40,698 bases of DNA from CAYFMS01 sp964491425 (GCA_964491425.1 CAZBFR010000001.1:1-40698); one strand, 5' to 3'. Counted from the stretch's first letter, positions 1 through 8,627 are shown. Translations and numbers: made by a program. Notes: generated from the letters alone by a model not told the origin.

Positions 1-2843
1 CCTTTGACCAAGGCGCGGATATCGATACGGCGGTTGCCGAGCTACGCGATTCGGTTTCGGGCGTTTCGCTACCCGAGGGAGCGAAAGATGCCGAGGTCGA
101 GTTGTTTTCGGTTAACGGCGTTGGAGAGTTCATCGTTGCGTTGACGGGCGATGGGGATACGATGCGACTTTACGAGAAGGGGTTGGATTTTGAAACGACG
201 CTTCGAGGGATCGACGGCGTGAAGAAGGTGACGGCTATGAATCCGCTCACCCCGGAGATTCGAATTACGTTTGACGGGGTCGCTCTTGCAAAAGCGGGGC
301 TAACGCGAAGTGTCGTCGAGGCGCAACTCAAGGGCGCGAATTTTGTCGCCCCGGTCGGTTCGATTATTGAAGACGAGACGCGCGTGAACATCGCGGTTGC
401 AAGTCGCCTTACGACGCTCGAAGAGCTCGAGAATTTTACGGTTGCCCCGGGAATTATCTTAAAAGATATCGCAAAGATCGAGGAAGTTTTGAATAATAAT
501 GATTACTATAATCGCGTTGGTATCGAGGGGAAGGATGGGGATATCGCAATTTCCCGCGCACTTCTTTACGGAGTCGCGATCGAGCCAGACGCCGATATTT
601 TAACGGTTGACGAGGCGCTCGAGACTGCACTTGCGACTGTCCGGGACAATGAACCGAAAAAATCGAAATACGCGTACGAGGTTGTGTATTCGCAAGCCGA
701 TTCGACACGGCAACAGATTTCGGAAATCTCACAAAGTATGTTTGGCGCGCCGATCGACGCCTTCGGTCCTTTTGCATTCCTCGGATATATTTTCGGAGGA
801 CTTCTTCTTGTCGTAATCATGCTCTTTGTTCTTATGAACCTTCGCGTTGCGATTCTCGCGGCGCTCGCGATCCCGCTTTCGCTTTTTGCAACTCTTACGT
901 ATCTCTACTTCGTTGGTATTGATCTAAATACGCTCGTTCTCTTCTCGATGGTACTTGTTATTGGACTCGTAATCGACCCGACGATTGTGTTCATGGAATC
1001 GATGCAACGCTATATCGACGAAGGGATGTCGCCCGAAGACGCGGGGATTAAAACGCTTAAAACCGTTGGGCTCGGTGTCTTCCTCGCCGTTGCGACAAAC
1101 GCAATCGTCTTTATCCCGTTTGGTGTCGTTTCCGGATTTTTCGGGGAAATTATTAAGTATATTCCGGCGACCGTTATTCCGTCGATGATCGCGAGTATCG
1201 TTATTCCAGTCCTATTTTTCATCCCGCTTGGCGCAAAGATTCTTCGCCCTCGAAAGGGCGCGATTGCGACGGACGACAGTCTTTCGACGACGTGGGCGTT
1301 GAGCCGTGGGCTTAAGCGACTCCTCGATGCTCTCCTTACGAAAGGGAAGTTTATGGGCGTGGTACGCGTTGCGACCTTCCTTGGACTTATGGCGCTTCCG
1401 TTTGCTGTTGGTGGTATTTTGATTCAAACGAAGGTAGTTGAGGTTGTGCAATTTGCGGCAACGGACGATTCGGATTTTATGATGGTTATGGGGGATCTTC
1501 CCGACGAATGGATGTTTGATAAGTCCGTTTACGAAGTTGTTGTCCCGGTACAAGATATTATCGCGCAGTACGACGAAGTTCAATCGTTCTTCTACTATGA
1601 ACAACAAGGGAATGATTTTACCCTTCTTGTTACGCTCGATCCGATCAAGGAACGAAAAGATGCGGAGCAAATGACGGCAACGGAGCTTGCGGAAAAAATG
1701 AACAAGGCCTTCGAGTCTGAAAAGTTTGACGCGGATATCTCGGCGATTGTTTCGAGCGAAGGTCCGCCACAGGAACAATTTCCAGTTAAGCTTCGTGTTT
1801 ATCTCGACGACGAAGAGATGCTTGTTGATACGGTTGAGGCGATGCGGGCATATCTTGGGGACGTAGAGGGTATTGATGTTGTAAACGACACGCTTTCGAA
1901 GAAGACAACAGGTGGAACGGTTGTGTACGAGGTTGATTCAGCGAAGGGGGTGCCGGCAGGGCTCGTTTACGGCGCGCTTTCCGAGCGCCTAGGCGATCGC
2001 GAGCTTGGCGAACTTACGCTTGATTCGATAAAGTACGAATTACATTCGGAGTATTCTGGCGAAAAAGTAAACGATTTCTTAGAGCTTGAAGTTCTTCCAG
2101 GTCTTCCTCTTGGTGCGATTGCGACCGAGACGACGCTTGAGTCGAAGACAATCGCGCGTTCAAACGGCAAGCGTTATGCGGAAATTTCTGCCTCGGTTCT
2201 TCCGGACGCGGATTCCGTGTTAATCCAGACGGAGTTTAAGGAGTTCGCGGAAGCGTATGCAAAGAAGAATGACTTGCCCGAAACCGCTCTCGACTTTAAA
2301 GGTGAGACGGATTCAATCGCAGAGTCGTTTAACGATTTGTTCCTTGCGCTCGCGATTGCGATCTTTATCATGTACGCGCTCCTCGTTATCTTCTTCCGTT
2401 CATTCTTCGAGCCGTTCATTATCCTCTTTGCAATCCCACTCGGACTTGTCGGTGTGTTCCTCGCGATTGGTGCCACAACGGGTCAACTTGGATTCCTTGA
2501 GCTCCTCGGAGTTGTGACTATGGCGGGAATCGTTGTAAACGTCACGATCTTAATTCTCGATTTCGCAAACCAGCTCAAGCGAGAAGGAAAAACCGTCGAG
2601 GACGCAATTTCTACGGCAATCGCACTTCGATTCCGTCCGATCGTCCTTACGCAAATGACGGCGTTTGGAAGTCTAATCCCGCTCGTGTTCCTTTCGCCGT
2701 TCTGGCAAGGACTCGCGGCGTCGATTATCTTCGGAATCATTTTCTCCGGACTTCTCTCGCTTATCTCAACGCCGATCTTGTATCTCTGGGCCTACTCGGT
2801 TCCAGAAATGGCAAGAAACCTCGTTCGAAAATTCCGATCATAA
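1..2843 (+). CDS. RND-family efflux transporter (AcrB/HAE1-like), 5' partial
   Basis: Inner-membrane exporter of the resistance-nodulation-division superfamily, normally driven by the proton gradient. The frame is open from base 3, so the start lies upstream; about 946 residues of a usual ~1,050 are visible. Two blocks of hydrophobic helices surround a large extracytoplasmic porter domain. The first block holds the TM4 motif GLVIDPTIVFMES and the second holds GIVVNVTILILDF. Compared with AcrB, the Asp pair of the proton relay (DD) is D-P here, and the TM10 Lys-Asn positions read N-V. Coupling may therefore differ from AcrB, or another family member should be used for numbering. The gene ends at a bidirectional terminator. 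A monoderm host would use it without an outer-membrane channel; this is inference. Family assignment is secure, substrate unknown. Confidence 0.9.
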   Translation, partial: FDQGADIDTAVAELRDSVSGVSLPEGAKDAEVELFSVNGVGEFIVALTGDGDTMRLYEKGLDFETTLRGIDGVKKVTAMNPLTPEIRITFDGVALAKAGLTRSVVEAQLKGANFVAPVGSIIEDETRVNIAVASRLTTLEELENFTVAPGIILKDIAKIEEVLNNNDYYNRVGIEGKDGDIAISRALLYGVAIEPDADILTVDEALETALATVRDNEPKKSKYAYEVVYSQADSTRQQISEISQSMFGAPIDAFGPFAFLGYIFGGLLLVVIMLFVLMNLRVAILAALAIPLSLFATLTYLYFVGIDLNTLVLFSMVLVIGLVIDPTIVFMESMQRYIDEGMSPEDAGIKTLKTVGLGVFLAVATNAIVFIPFGVVSGFFGEIIKYIPATVIPSMIASIVIPVLFFIPLGAKILRPRKGAIATDDSLSTTWALSRGLKRLLDALLTKGKFMGVVRVATFLGLMALPFAVGGILIQTKVVEVVQFAATDDSDFMMVMGDLPDEWMFDKSVYEVVVPVQDIIAQYDEVQSFFYYEQQGNDFTLLVTLDPIKERKDAEQMTATELAEKMNKAFESEKFDADISAIVSSEGPPQEQFPVKLRVYLDDEEMLVDTVEAMRAYLGDVEGIDVVNDTLSKKTTGGTVVYEVDSAKGVPAGLVYGALSERLGDRELGELTLDSIKYELHSEYSGEKVNDFLELEVLPGLPLGAIATETTLESKTIARSNGKRYAEISASVLPDADSVLIQTEFKEFAEAYAKKNDLPETALDFKGETDSIAESFNDLFLALAIAIFIMYALLVIFFRSFFEPFIILFAIPLGLVGVFLAIGATTGQLGFLELLGVVTMAGIVVNVTILILDFANQLKREGKTVEDAISTAIALRFRPIVLTQMTAFGSLIPLVFLSPFWQGLAASIIFGIIFSGLLSLISTPILYLWAYSVPEMARNLVRKFRS

Positions 2844-2851
2844 ATCAAAAC

Positions 2852-2872
2852 GCGCCCTTCCGGGGCGCTTTT
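2852..2872. terminator. Bidirectional intrinsic terminator
   Basis: GCGCCC and GGGCGC form a short stem (2852-2868) with a 5-nt loop. It is followed by TTTT on the plus strand, and by GTTTTG when read on the minus strand. It lies between the convergent RND and pseudouridine synthase genes and can serve both. Confidence 0.75.
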
Positions 2873-2875
2873 GAA

Positions 2876-3529
2876 TTACGGTTGAAGAAATGGCCAATTC
2901 GGTTTTGCTTCGAGGGTGATTCGCTTGTCGTCGACAGCGGTGGTAAAGGATAGTTTGTGGGCGAAAAGGGCGATTTCACGGCCGATGTTTTTTTGTGCGC
3001 CGTACTTTCGGTCGCCGACAATTGGCGTCATGAGGGATTTCATTGCGACGCGGATTTGGTGTGAACGGCCGGTGATTGGGTGCACCTCGACAAGTGAAAT
3101 GCCGTCGTGTGTTTCGAGCGTTTTATAGGTGAGCTCGGCGTATTTTGAGCCAGGAATCTCTGTGTTGTGGTAGGTCGCGAGGTTCGTTCGTTTGTTTTTT
3201 GATAGCCAATGTTTTACGGCGCCAGCTTTCGGTTCGGGCGTACCTTCGACGGCGGCGAGGTAGGTTTTTTCTACTGTGCGCAAGCGGAATTGCTCGGAGA
3301 GACGCGTCGCGCCCTTTGAGGTTTTTGCGAAAAGGACGATGCCACCGACGGGCCGGTCGAGACGATGCACAAGTCCAAGAAAGACGTCGCCCGGTTTGTT
3401 ATGACGGGTTTTTAGATCGGCTTTAACCATGTCCATTAGTGACAGATCGCCGGTCTTGTCGCCCTGGACGGGAATGCCGGCCGGTTTGACGACGGCGATC
3501 GAATGGTTGTCCTCGAATAAAATGATCAT
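2876..3529 (-). CDS. RluA-family RNA pseudouridine synthase
   Basis: Converts specific uridines of rRNA or tRNA to pseudouridine. The protein has 217 residues and is a compact catalytic domain without an N-terminal S4 domain. It carries the family motif HRLDRPVGG at 55-63, with the catalytic aspartate D58, and an N-terminal VVKPAGIPVQ segment typical of RluA proteins. The ATG at 3529 overlaps the TGA of the upstream methyltransferase gene (ATGA), indicating translational coupling, so both RNA-modifying enzymes are probably made from one mRNA. Which uridine is modified cannot be told from sequence. The short length resembles RluA/TruC-type enzymes. Confidence 0.9.
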   Translation of the reverse strand: MIILFEDNHSIAVVKPAGIPVQGDKTGDLSLMDMVKADLKTRHNKPGDVFLGLVHRLDRPVGGIVLFAKTSKGATRLSEQFRLRTVEKTYLAAVEGTPEPKAGAVKHWLSKNKRTNLATYHNTEIPGSKYAELTYKTLETHDGISLVEVHPITGRSHQIRVAMKSLMTPIVGDRKYGAQKNIGREIALFAHKLSFTTAVDDKRITLEAKPNWPFLQP

Positions 3530-4353
3530 AGAACAAGCCGAATCGTAATTCCTCCCGGAACAACGAATCCTCGTTTGGTTTCTTCTTTGAGCTGGAGCTC
3601 AACGCTTTCAATGCTCGTCACTTCGCCAAACACGTCGCGCGCGGTTTGCTCGATCACGGTTTGCGAGAATCCCATAGAGTAGGCGTTGATTAAAATGTGC
3701 GATCCTTTTTTCGTTACGGCTTTTACGGCGACAAGAAGATTACGGAAATCATCCTCAAACTGCCACACTTCTTTATTTGGTCCGCGACCAAATGCTGGAG
3801 GGTCCATGACGACAATGTCGTAGCTATTTCCACGGCGCCCTTCACGCTCAATAAATTTCATGGCGTCGTCCTCGATCCATCGCACAGGCATGTCGATTAG
3901 CCCCGAAAGCTCCGCGTTTTTCTTTGCGCCGAGAATTGCCGGCTTACTCGCGTCGACGTGGACTACCGCCGCTCCTGCTGAAAGTCCGGCCAAGGTCGCT
4001 CCTCCTGTGTATCCGAATAGGTTAAGCATATTCATCCCCGGCTTTGCGATTTTCGCGATATACTTCCAGTTCTCGCTTTGCTCCGGGAAGACGCCGACAT
4101 GCTTAAACGAATAGAGTTTTAATGCAAAGGTTAAATCATCATGGTTAATGATCCAATTTTCAGGGATTGCTTCGTACTGTTTCCAGTCGCCATCTTCGCC
4201 CATTTGCTCGTAAAAGGCGTCGGATTTATCCCAAAGCTCGGGAGCCGATTTAGCCCACAGGGCTTGCGGTTCAGGGCGTGCGATAAGGGTTTCTCCGAAG
4301 CGTTCAAGCTTCATTTGGTCGCCGGAGTCGATAAGGTGATAGTTCTTCCACAT
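3526..4353 (-). CDS. Class I SAM-dependent methyltransferase, RlmI/COG1092-like
   Basis: Probable S-adenosylmethionine-dependent rRNA methyltransferase, 275 residues. The SAM-binding motif I is NLFGYTGG and the catalytic motif IV is MDPPAFGRG, as in the RlmI/RlmK group. The segment before the Rossmann fold (HVGVFPEQSENW) is also characteristic of this group. No PUA domain is seen, unlike E. coli RlmI. The frame is open up to 4479, but I chose ATG 4353: the residues after it match the usual family beginning, and a TTGGCT-N17-TATGCT promoter ends 9 nt upstream, so longer starts would lie outside the transcript. Operon with the pseudouridine synthase. The exact target base is unknown. Confidence 0.85.
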   Translation of the reverse strand: MWKNYHLIDSGDQMKLERFGETLIARPEPQALWAKSAPELWDKSDAFYEQMGEDGDWKQYEAIPENWIINHDDLTFALKLYSFKHVGVFPEQSENWKYIAKIAKPGMNMLNLFGYTGGATLAGLSAGAAVVHVDASKPAILGAKKNAELSGLIDMPVRWIEDDAMKFIEREGRRGNSYDIVVMDPPAFGRGPNKEVWQFEDDFRNLLVAVKAVTKKGSHILINAYSMGFSQTVIEQTARDVFGEVTSIESVELQLKEETKRGFVVPGGITIRLVL

Positions 4354-4362
4354 AGTAGAAGA

Positions 4363-4391
4363 AGCATAGCCGAGATTGACAAAAAAGCCAA
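4363..4391 (-). promoter_or_regulatory. Promoter of the methyltransferase-pseudouridine synthase operon
   Basis: On the minus strand, TTGGCT (4391-4386), a 17-bp spacer and TATGCT (4368-4363). The start codon at 4353 follows after 9 nt, so the mRNA would be nearly leaderless. It is interleaved with the divergent helicase promoter. Confidence 0.5.
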
Positions 4392-4404
4392 AAAATGGTA
4401 CTAT
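4376..4404 (+). promoter_or_regulatory. Promoter of the DEAD-box helicase gene
   Basis: Perfect -35 TTGACA (4376-4381), a 17-bp spacer and -10 TACTAT (4399-4404). Transcription would start near 4411, leaving a leader of about 60 nt before the ATG at 4471. Confidence 0.7.
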
Positions 4405-4433
4405 TTTTGCATTGACTCGACCTTGGTTGCATA

Positions 4434-4461
4434 AGCGACATGAGAGAAGGATCGTGTCGCT
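4434..4461 (+). promoter_or_regulatory. Leader hairpin before the helicase start
   Basis: AGCGACA (4434-4440) and TGTCGCT (4455-4461) form a perfect 7-bp stem. The 14-nt loop holds a purine-rich GAGAGAAGG stretch. The start codon lies 9 nt after the stem. It could modulate translation, possibly by helicase autoregulation; this is inference. Confidence 0.4.
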
Positions 4462-4470
4462 AAAAAAATT

Positions 4471-5793
4471 ATGCATCAAATTGATGAAAAAAAGCCAAGC
4501 TTTTCTACGCTTGGATTGTCCCCGAAATTGCTCGAGAAACTTACAAAGCTCGGTTTTAATACCCCTACGCCGATTCAGGCGAAGGCAATTCCTGTCGCTC
4601 TAGAAGGGAAGGATATTATTGGTATTGCGCAGACCGGAACGGGAAAAACGTTCGCGTTTTCGCTTCCGATGATGCAAAAGATTGCGCGTGAAAAAACGCT
4701 CGGTCTTGTGCTTCTTCCTACTCGTGAACTTGCTTTGCAGGTTGAAGAGGAGATTATTAAAGTTGGTGGAAGCCTTGGTGTAAAGACAGCGGTCTTGATC
4801 GGAGGAGCGAGTATGTACCTCCAAACGCAGAAGTTGCGTGCGCGACCACATATTATTATCGCGACGCCGGGACGTTTGATCGACCACCTCGAGCAGAAAA
4901 ATGTTTCACTTGCGGGACTCGGAGTTCTTGTTCTTGACGAAGCAGACCGAATGCTTGATATGGGATTTGCCCCGCAAATTAACCGTATTCTTGAAAATGC
5001 TCCAACAGAGCGACAAACGCTTTTGTTCTCGGCGACAATGCCACCGGAAATTTTGACGATGACAAAGAAGTACATGAAAACACCTGAGCGTATCGAAATT
5101 GAACGCGCGGGAACCGCTGGAGCTTCGATTACACAATCGGGATACGCCGTTGAAAAGCAAGACAAGGCGAAGCTTCTTCACCATGTTTTGAAAACAACCG
5201 AAGGAACGACGCTTGTGTTCACCCGAACAAAGCACGGTGCGCGAAAGTTGAGCGATGTGCTTAACCAAATCGGTCACCGCAGTGCGGAAATCCACTCGAA
5301 CCGTTCGCTTGCGCAACGCAAGGAGGCGCTCGCTGGGTTCAAGTCGGGAAAGTATCGAACGCTTATCGCAACCGATATTGCTTCGCGCGGAATCGACGTA
5401 AACAATATCCGTCTTGTCGTTAACTTCGACTTGCCGGAACATGCTGACGATTATATTCACCGTATTGGACGAACCGGACGTGCTGGAAAGGACGGTCACG
5501 CGATTTCGTTCGTCTCTCGAGACGAGCGACGTGGACTTCGAAATATCGAGCGCTTGATGCGACGACAACTTGATATTAAGCCAACACCAAAGCTCGAAGA
5601 TCTTCCGTCCTACCGAAAGCCGGAGCACCAAGAGCATGGGTTTCAAACGGGTGGTCACCGAGGGCAACCTCGAGGACGCGAGTCGCGTAGCGGTCGGCCG
5701 GAAGGCTACCGCGCGGATCGCGGACCACGCGGATTTGGAACGCGCGCGCGACGCCCTGCGTCCCGCTCTCGCTCCGCTCACCGTTCAGCTTAA
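4471..5793 (+). CDS. DEAD-box ATP-dependent RNA helicase, RhlE-like
   Basis: Unwinds or remodels RNA duplexes using ATP, probably in ribosome assembly, RNA decay or cold adaptation. The 440 residues show all helicase landmarks in order: Q-motif region (FNTPTPIQ), Walker A AQTGTGKT, PTRELALQ, TPGR, DEAD in VLDEADRMLDMGF, SATMP, then in the second RecA domain TRTKHGA, TDIASRGID and the HRIGRTGR motif. The last ~60 residues are an Arg/Gly-rich, low-complexity basic tail, as in RhlE/CsdA-like proteins, which binds RNA nonspecifically. It has a good sigma70-type promoter and a hairpin in its leader. The start is supported by the common family beginning (FSTLGLSPKLL), although the SD site is poor. 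Confidence 0.93.
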   Translation: MHQIDEKKPSFSTLGLSPKLLEKLTKLGFNTPTPIQAKAIPVALEGKDIIGIAQTGTGKTFAFSLPMMQKIAREKTLGLVLLPTRELALQVEEEIIKVGGSLGVKTAVLIGGASMYLQTQKLRARPHIIIATPGRLIDHLEQKNVSLAGLGVLVLDEADRMLDMGFAPQINRILENAPTERQTLLFSATMPPEILTMTKKYMKTPERIEIERAGTAGASITQSGYAVEKQDKAKLLHHVLKTTEGTTLVFTRTKHGARKLSDVLNQIGHRSAEIHSNRSLAQRKEALAGFKSGKYRTLIATDIASRGIDVNNIRLVVNFDLPEHADDYIHRIGRTGRAGKDGHAISFVSRDERRGLRNIERLMRRQLDIKPTPKLEDLPSYRKPEHQEHGFQTGGHRGQPRGRESRSGRPEGYRADRGPRGFGTRARRPASRSRSAHRSA

Positions 5794-5801
5794 GAAACAA
5801 G

Positions 5802-5830
5802 AGGCGCCTTACGGCGTCTTTTGTGTTTTT
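5802..5830 (+). terminator. Terminator of the helicase gene
   Basis: AGGCGCC (5802-5808), loop TTAC, and GGCGTCT (5813-5819), with one G-U pair. A T-rich tract (TTTTGTGTTTTT) follows. Confidence 0.7.
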
Positions 5831-5864
5831 GGCGGGGTGTGGGTCTCCCGGGTGAAAGTGGGGG

Positions 5865-5939
5865 TGCGGTCACAGATGTTTTAAAAACGTGCAAATTTCC
5901 CAACAAAAACGGGGCATTTTTTTAAGATCTGTGACCGCA
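5865..5939. repeat. 13-bp perfect inverted repeat between convergent genes
   Basis: TGCGGTCACAGAT (5865-5877) is exactly mirrored by ATCTGTGACCGCA (5927-5939). The pairing continues imperfectly inward through A/T tracts. The 49-nt spacer has no recognisable gene. It lies after the helicase terminator and before the end of the convergent methyltransferase gene. Possible remnant of a small mobile (MITE-like) element, or a protein-binding or RNA hairpin site. Confidence 0.5.
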
Positions 5940-5975
5940 TGGTCGGTTTGAGTGGGAGGGGTATGCCTGGGTAAA

Positions 5976-6881
5976 TTATTTCTTAATAATTTTTGTAATG
6001 AAGAATCCCTCGCTTTGTTCGGACGGAAGAACAGTGATCGTTTGATTTGAGGTTTTGCGGGCGTTGGCTATTGGGAGGTCGATTGGTGCGGGCTTGAGCT
6101 CGGGGAACTCCGCGAGAAGCCAGGTAACCATTTCTTCATTTTCTTCAGGGGCGAGGGTACAGGTCGAATAGACGAGAATTCCGCCAGGTTTAAGAACTTG
6201 GACAGCGCCGCGTAGAAGACGTCGTTGCAACTTAGCATGGGTTGCAATGTTTTTTTCGTTCCAGAATTTGTAGGAGCGGGGGTCGTTGAGGTTAATTCGG
6301 CCTTCGGCGGAGCAGGGGACATCGGCGAGAATTTTATCAAAGCGAAGATCGGTGTGTTTCGTCCAAAGAGTTGCGTCGGTGTGAATCGCGGTGACGCTTG
6401 TCGCGCCCTGTATCGCGAGACTATTCTCGAGTCGCTCGAAACGAATTGCGTTTTCCTCGAGCGCTGTAATCTTTGCCTGATTTGAAGAAAGACTTGCCAT
6501 TTGCGTCGTCTTACTTCCCGGTGCTGCGCATAGATCGAGAATCGCCTCGCCTGGCTTTGGATCAAGAACAAGGGGAGGGATCATTGACGACAGGCCCTGG
6601 AGATAAATAGCCCCCGACTTCGCAAGCGGATGTGCGAGAAGTTCTTGACTCGTCCGATTTTTAATACGAAACGCATGTGGAATATCTTTTACTCGTTCAA
6701 ACTGAATTGCGCTCTCGCGCAGAGCGTCCATTACTTTATTATCCGTCGACACAAGCGTATTCGTCCGAAAACTCGGAAGTCGTTCCTCGTCGAAAGCACG
6801 AAGTATTTGCGTAAACGCCGAAAGTCCAAACTGTTTCTTTAGACGCTCGGCGAGAAGATCGGGAATTGAGGGGCGTGCCAC
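5976..6881 (-). CDS. RsmB/RsmF-family rRNA (cytosine-5) methyltransferase
   Basis: Methylates cytosine C5 in rRNA or tRNA using SAM. The 301-residue protein has motif I DLCAAPGSKT (116-125), the motif IV cysteine in DVPCSAEG (C190) and the motif VI nucleophile in YSTCTLAPEENE (C241). This two-cysteine arrangement is diagnostic of the NOP2/Sun (RsmB/RsmF) family. The N-terminal NusB-like domain of RsmB is absent, so it is closer to RsmF/YebU or the archaeal single-domain enzymes. The GTG start at 6881 lies 20 nt after a TGATATACT extended -10. The gene is divergent from the ABC exporter genes. The target position is not known. Confidence 0.88.
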   Translation of the reverse strand: MARPSIPDLLAERLKKQFGLSAFTQILRAFDEERLPSFRTNTLVSTDNKVMDALRESAIQFERVKDIPHAFRIKNRTSQELLAHPLAKSGAIYLQGLSSMIPPLVLDPKPGEAILDLCAAPGSKTTQMASLSSNQAKITALEENAIRFERLENSLAIQGATSVTAIHTDATLWTKHTDLRFDKILADVPCSAEGRINLNDPRSYKFWNEKNIATHAKLQRRLLRGAVQVLKPGGILVYSTCTLAPEENEEMVTWLLAEFPELKPAPIDLPIANARKTSNQTITVLPSEQSEGFFITKIIKK

Positions 6882-6882
6882 A

Positions 6883-6911
6883 TTGAATATTTATCGCCGT
6901 TAGTATATCAT
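6883..6911 (+). promoter_or_regulatory. Promoter of the ABC exporter operon
   Basis: TTGAAT (6883-6888), 17-bp spacer, TATCAT (6906-6911). The ATG at 6921 follows after 9 nt, implying a nearly leaderless mRNA. The -10 overlaps the divergent promoter of the methyltransferase gene. Confidence 0.5.
6902..6910 (-). promoter_or_regulatory. Extended -10 promoter of the rRNA methyltransferase gene
   Basis: Minus strand TGATATACT (6910-6902), a TGn extended -10. Because it overlaps the plus-strand -10 of the ABC operon, the two promoters probably exclude each other. Confidence 0.5.
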
Positions 6912-6920
6912 GGCGCGACT

Positions 6921-7850
6921 ATGATCACGGTTAAAAATATCAAGAAAAGCTTTAAAAAATTCGAGGCGCTAAAGGGGATTGATCTCCATGTTGAGAAGGG
7001 AAAAGTTATGGCGCTTCTAGGCCCGAACGGCGCCGGAAAAACGACCCTCGTTCGGATTATGTCGACGCTTCTTAGGCCGGATTCTGGCGAGATTACGATT
7101 AACGGAATCGACGCGCTTAAAAATGACAAAGATCTCCGAAAAGTGATCGGCCTTACGGGGCAATTTTCCGCCGTTGACGAGGGGCTTACGGGGTACGAGA
7201 ACCTCGTCATGTTCGGACGCCTGTATCATCTTTCGAAGGCCGACGCACACAAGCGCGCGGTTGAACTTCTCGAAGATTTTTCGCTCACCGAAGCGGCGCA
7301 CCGTTTTGCGAAGACCTACTCGGGCGGAATGCGTCGTCGACTTGACCTTGCGTCGAGTCTTATCGTTCACCCGCCGGTGATTTTTCTTGACGAACCAACG
7401 ACGGGACTTGACCCGGCGGCGCGACAAGAGCTTTGGCAAGTGATTAAGAAGCTCGTCGCGGACGGAGCGACGGTTCTTCTCACGACGCAGTATCTCGAAG
7501 AAGCGGACTATCTCGCTGACACAATTACGGTTATTAACCATGGCGAAATTATCGCGCAAGGGACCGCGGACGAACTTAAGCGCCAGATAGGCGGAAGTGT
7601 TCTTGAGGTAACGATTAAGCAAGCGGAAAAAGTTGCGGACGCGAAGGCGATTCTTGAGGCGACGATCGGAGGTGCTGCGCGCGTCGAGGAAGAGCACCGT
7701 CATTTGCAAATCGATATTGAAGGCGATGCGGACCTTTTAATTGGGGTCATCAAAGCCTTTGATGAAAAGAGCATTTCGATCTCTGATATTCAGCTTAGAC
7801 GACCAACGCTCGACGACGTGTTTATCAAGCTTACGAGTAAAAAAGCGTAA
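6921..7850 (+). CDS. ABC exporter ATP-binding protein, DrrA-like
   Basis: Hydrolyses ATP to power the membrane partner encoded directly downstream. The 309 residues contain Walker A GPNGAGKTT, a Q-loop (LTGQFSAVDEGLTGYENL), the signature TYSGGMRRRLDLA, Walker B VIFLDEPTTGLDP and an H-loop replaced by a glutamine region (LLTTQYLEEAD), a feature of DrrA/CcmA-type ATPases. The C-terminal ~80 residues are the extra DrrA-type domain ending in RRPTLDDVF. Members of this family export drugs, lipids or glycolipids; the substrate here is unknown. The ATG is only 9 nt after its -10. Confidence 0.93.
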   Translation: MITVKNIKKSFKKFEALKGIDLHVEKGKVMALLGPNGAGKTTLVRIMSTLLRPDSGEITINGIDALKNDKDLRKVIGLTGQFSAVDEGLTGYENLVMFGRLYHLSKADAHKRAVELLEDFSLTEAAHRFAKTYSGGMRRRLDLASSLIVHPPVIFLDEPTTGLDPAARQELWQVIKKLVADGATVLLTTQYLEEADYLADTITVINHGEIIAQGTADELKRQIGGSVLEVTIKQAEKVADAKAILEATIGGAARVEEEHRHLQIDIEGDADLLIGVIKAFDEKSISISDIQLRRPTLDDVFIKLTSKKA

Positions 7851-7851
7851 T

Positions 7852-8619
7852 ATGAACCTTCTACAAACTCTTTCGGACACCGTCGTAATGACGAAGCGAA
7901 ATCTTACGCACTATCGACGCGTTCCACTTCTTATCTTTTTCTCGACCGTACAACCGACAATGTTTCTTCTCCTCTTTACGTTTGTCTTTGGAGGAGCGAT
8001 TCAAACCGGGGCGAGTTCCTATATTGCGTTTCTTCTTCCAGCGATTCTCGTGCAAACCGTGATTTTCGGGTCGATGAATACGGCGATTGGACTGTCCGAG
8101 GATATGAAAATTGGACTAATCGACCGATTCCGTTCGCTTCCGATGTCGCGCTTTGCGGTTCTTGCTGGGCGAACGCTTGCGGACTCGGTACGAAATATCT
8201 TCACGATGTCGATTATGATCGGGGTCGGGTATATAATCGGATTCCGCCTAGAAGTCGGATTTCAGTATCTCGCGATTGCACTCGCGTCGTCGATTTTCTT
8301 CGGGTTCGCGCTTATGTGGCTTATGTGTTCGCTTGGGCTCTCTACGAAGGACGGGCAAACGGCGCAAATGGCGGCAATGGTATTTTCATTTCCCCTGACC
8401 TTTGCGTCAAGCGCCTATGTTCCAACGGAAACAATGCCGACGGCTCTTAAACTCTTCGCGAATAATAGCCCGGTTACGCATGCGACCGACGCTGCCCGCG
8501 AGCTTATTCTTGCCGGAACAATGGACGGAAGTTTTACGGCAATGATGATTTGGACAACGGCGATTTTCCTTATCTTCGCGCCACTTGCGGTGCTCCAGTT
8601 TAAACGGATGAATCGCTAA
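7852..8619 (+). CDS. ABC-2 type permease, DrrB-like
   Basis: Membrane half of the exporter whose ATPase is encoded just upstream, 255 residues with about six hydrophobic helices. It has the ABC-2 family features: an N-terminal cytoplasmic helix, the conserved DRFRSLPMSR segment in the coupling region, and a late NNSPVTHATDAAR segment. The start was set at ATG 7852, one base after the stop of the ATPase gene (TAATATG), a junction repeated in many operons of this window. An earlier start would run inside the ATPase frame. A bidirectional terminator follows the stop. Confidence 0.92.
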   Translation: MNLLQTLSDTVVMTKRNLTHYRRVPLLIFFSTVQPTMFLLLFTFVFGGAIQTGASSYIAFLLPAILVQTVIFGSMNTAIGLSEDMKIGLIDRFRSLPMSRFAVLAGRTLADSVRNIFTMSIMIGVGYIIGFRLEVGFQYLAIALASSIFFGFALMWLMCSLGLSTKDGQTAQMAAMVFSFPLTFASSAYVPTETMPTALKLFANNSPVTHATDAARELILAGTMDGSFTAMMIWTTAIFLIFAPLAVLQFKRMNR

Positions 8620-8627
8620 AAGAAAAG

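Noticed and set aside
4906..5781. 291-residue minus-strand frame opposite the DEAD-box helicase
   Set aside because: Shadow of a gene with complete helicase motifs on the other strand.
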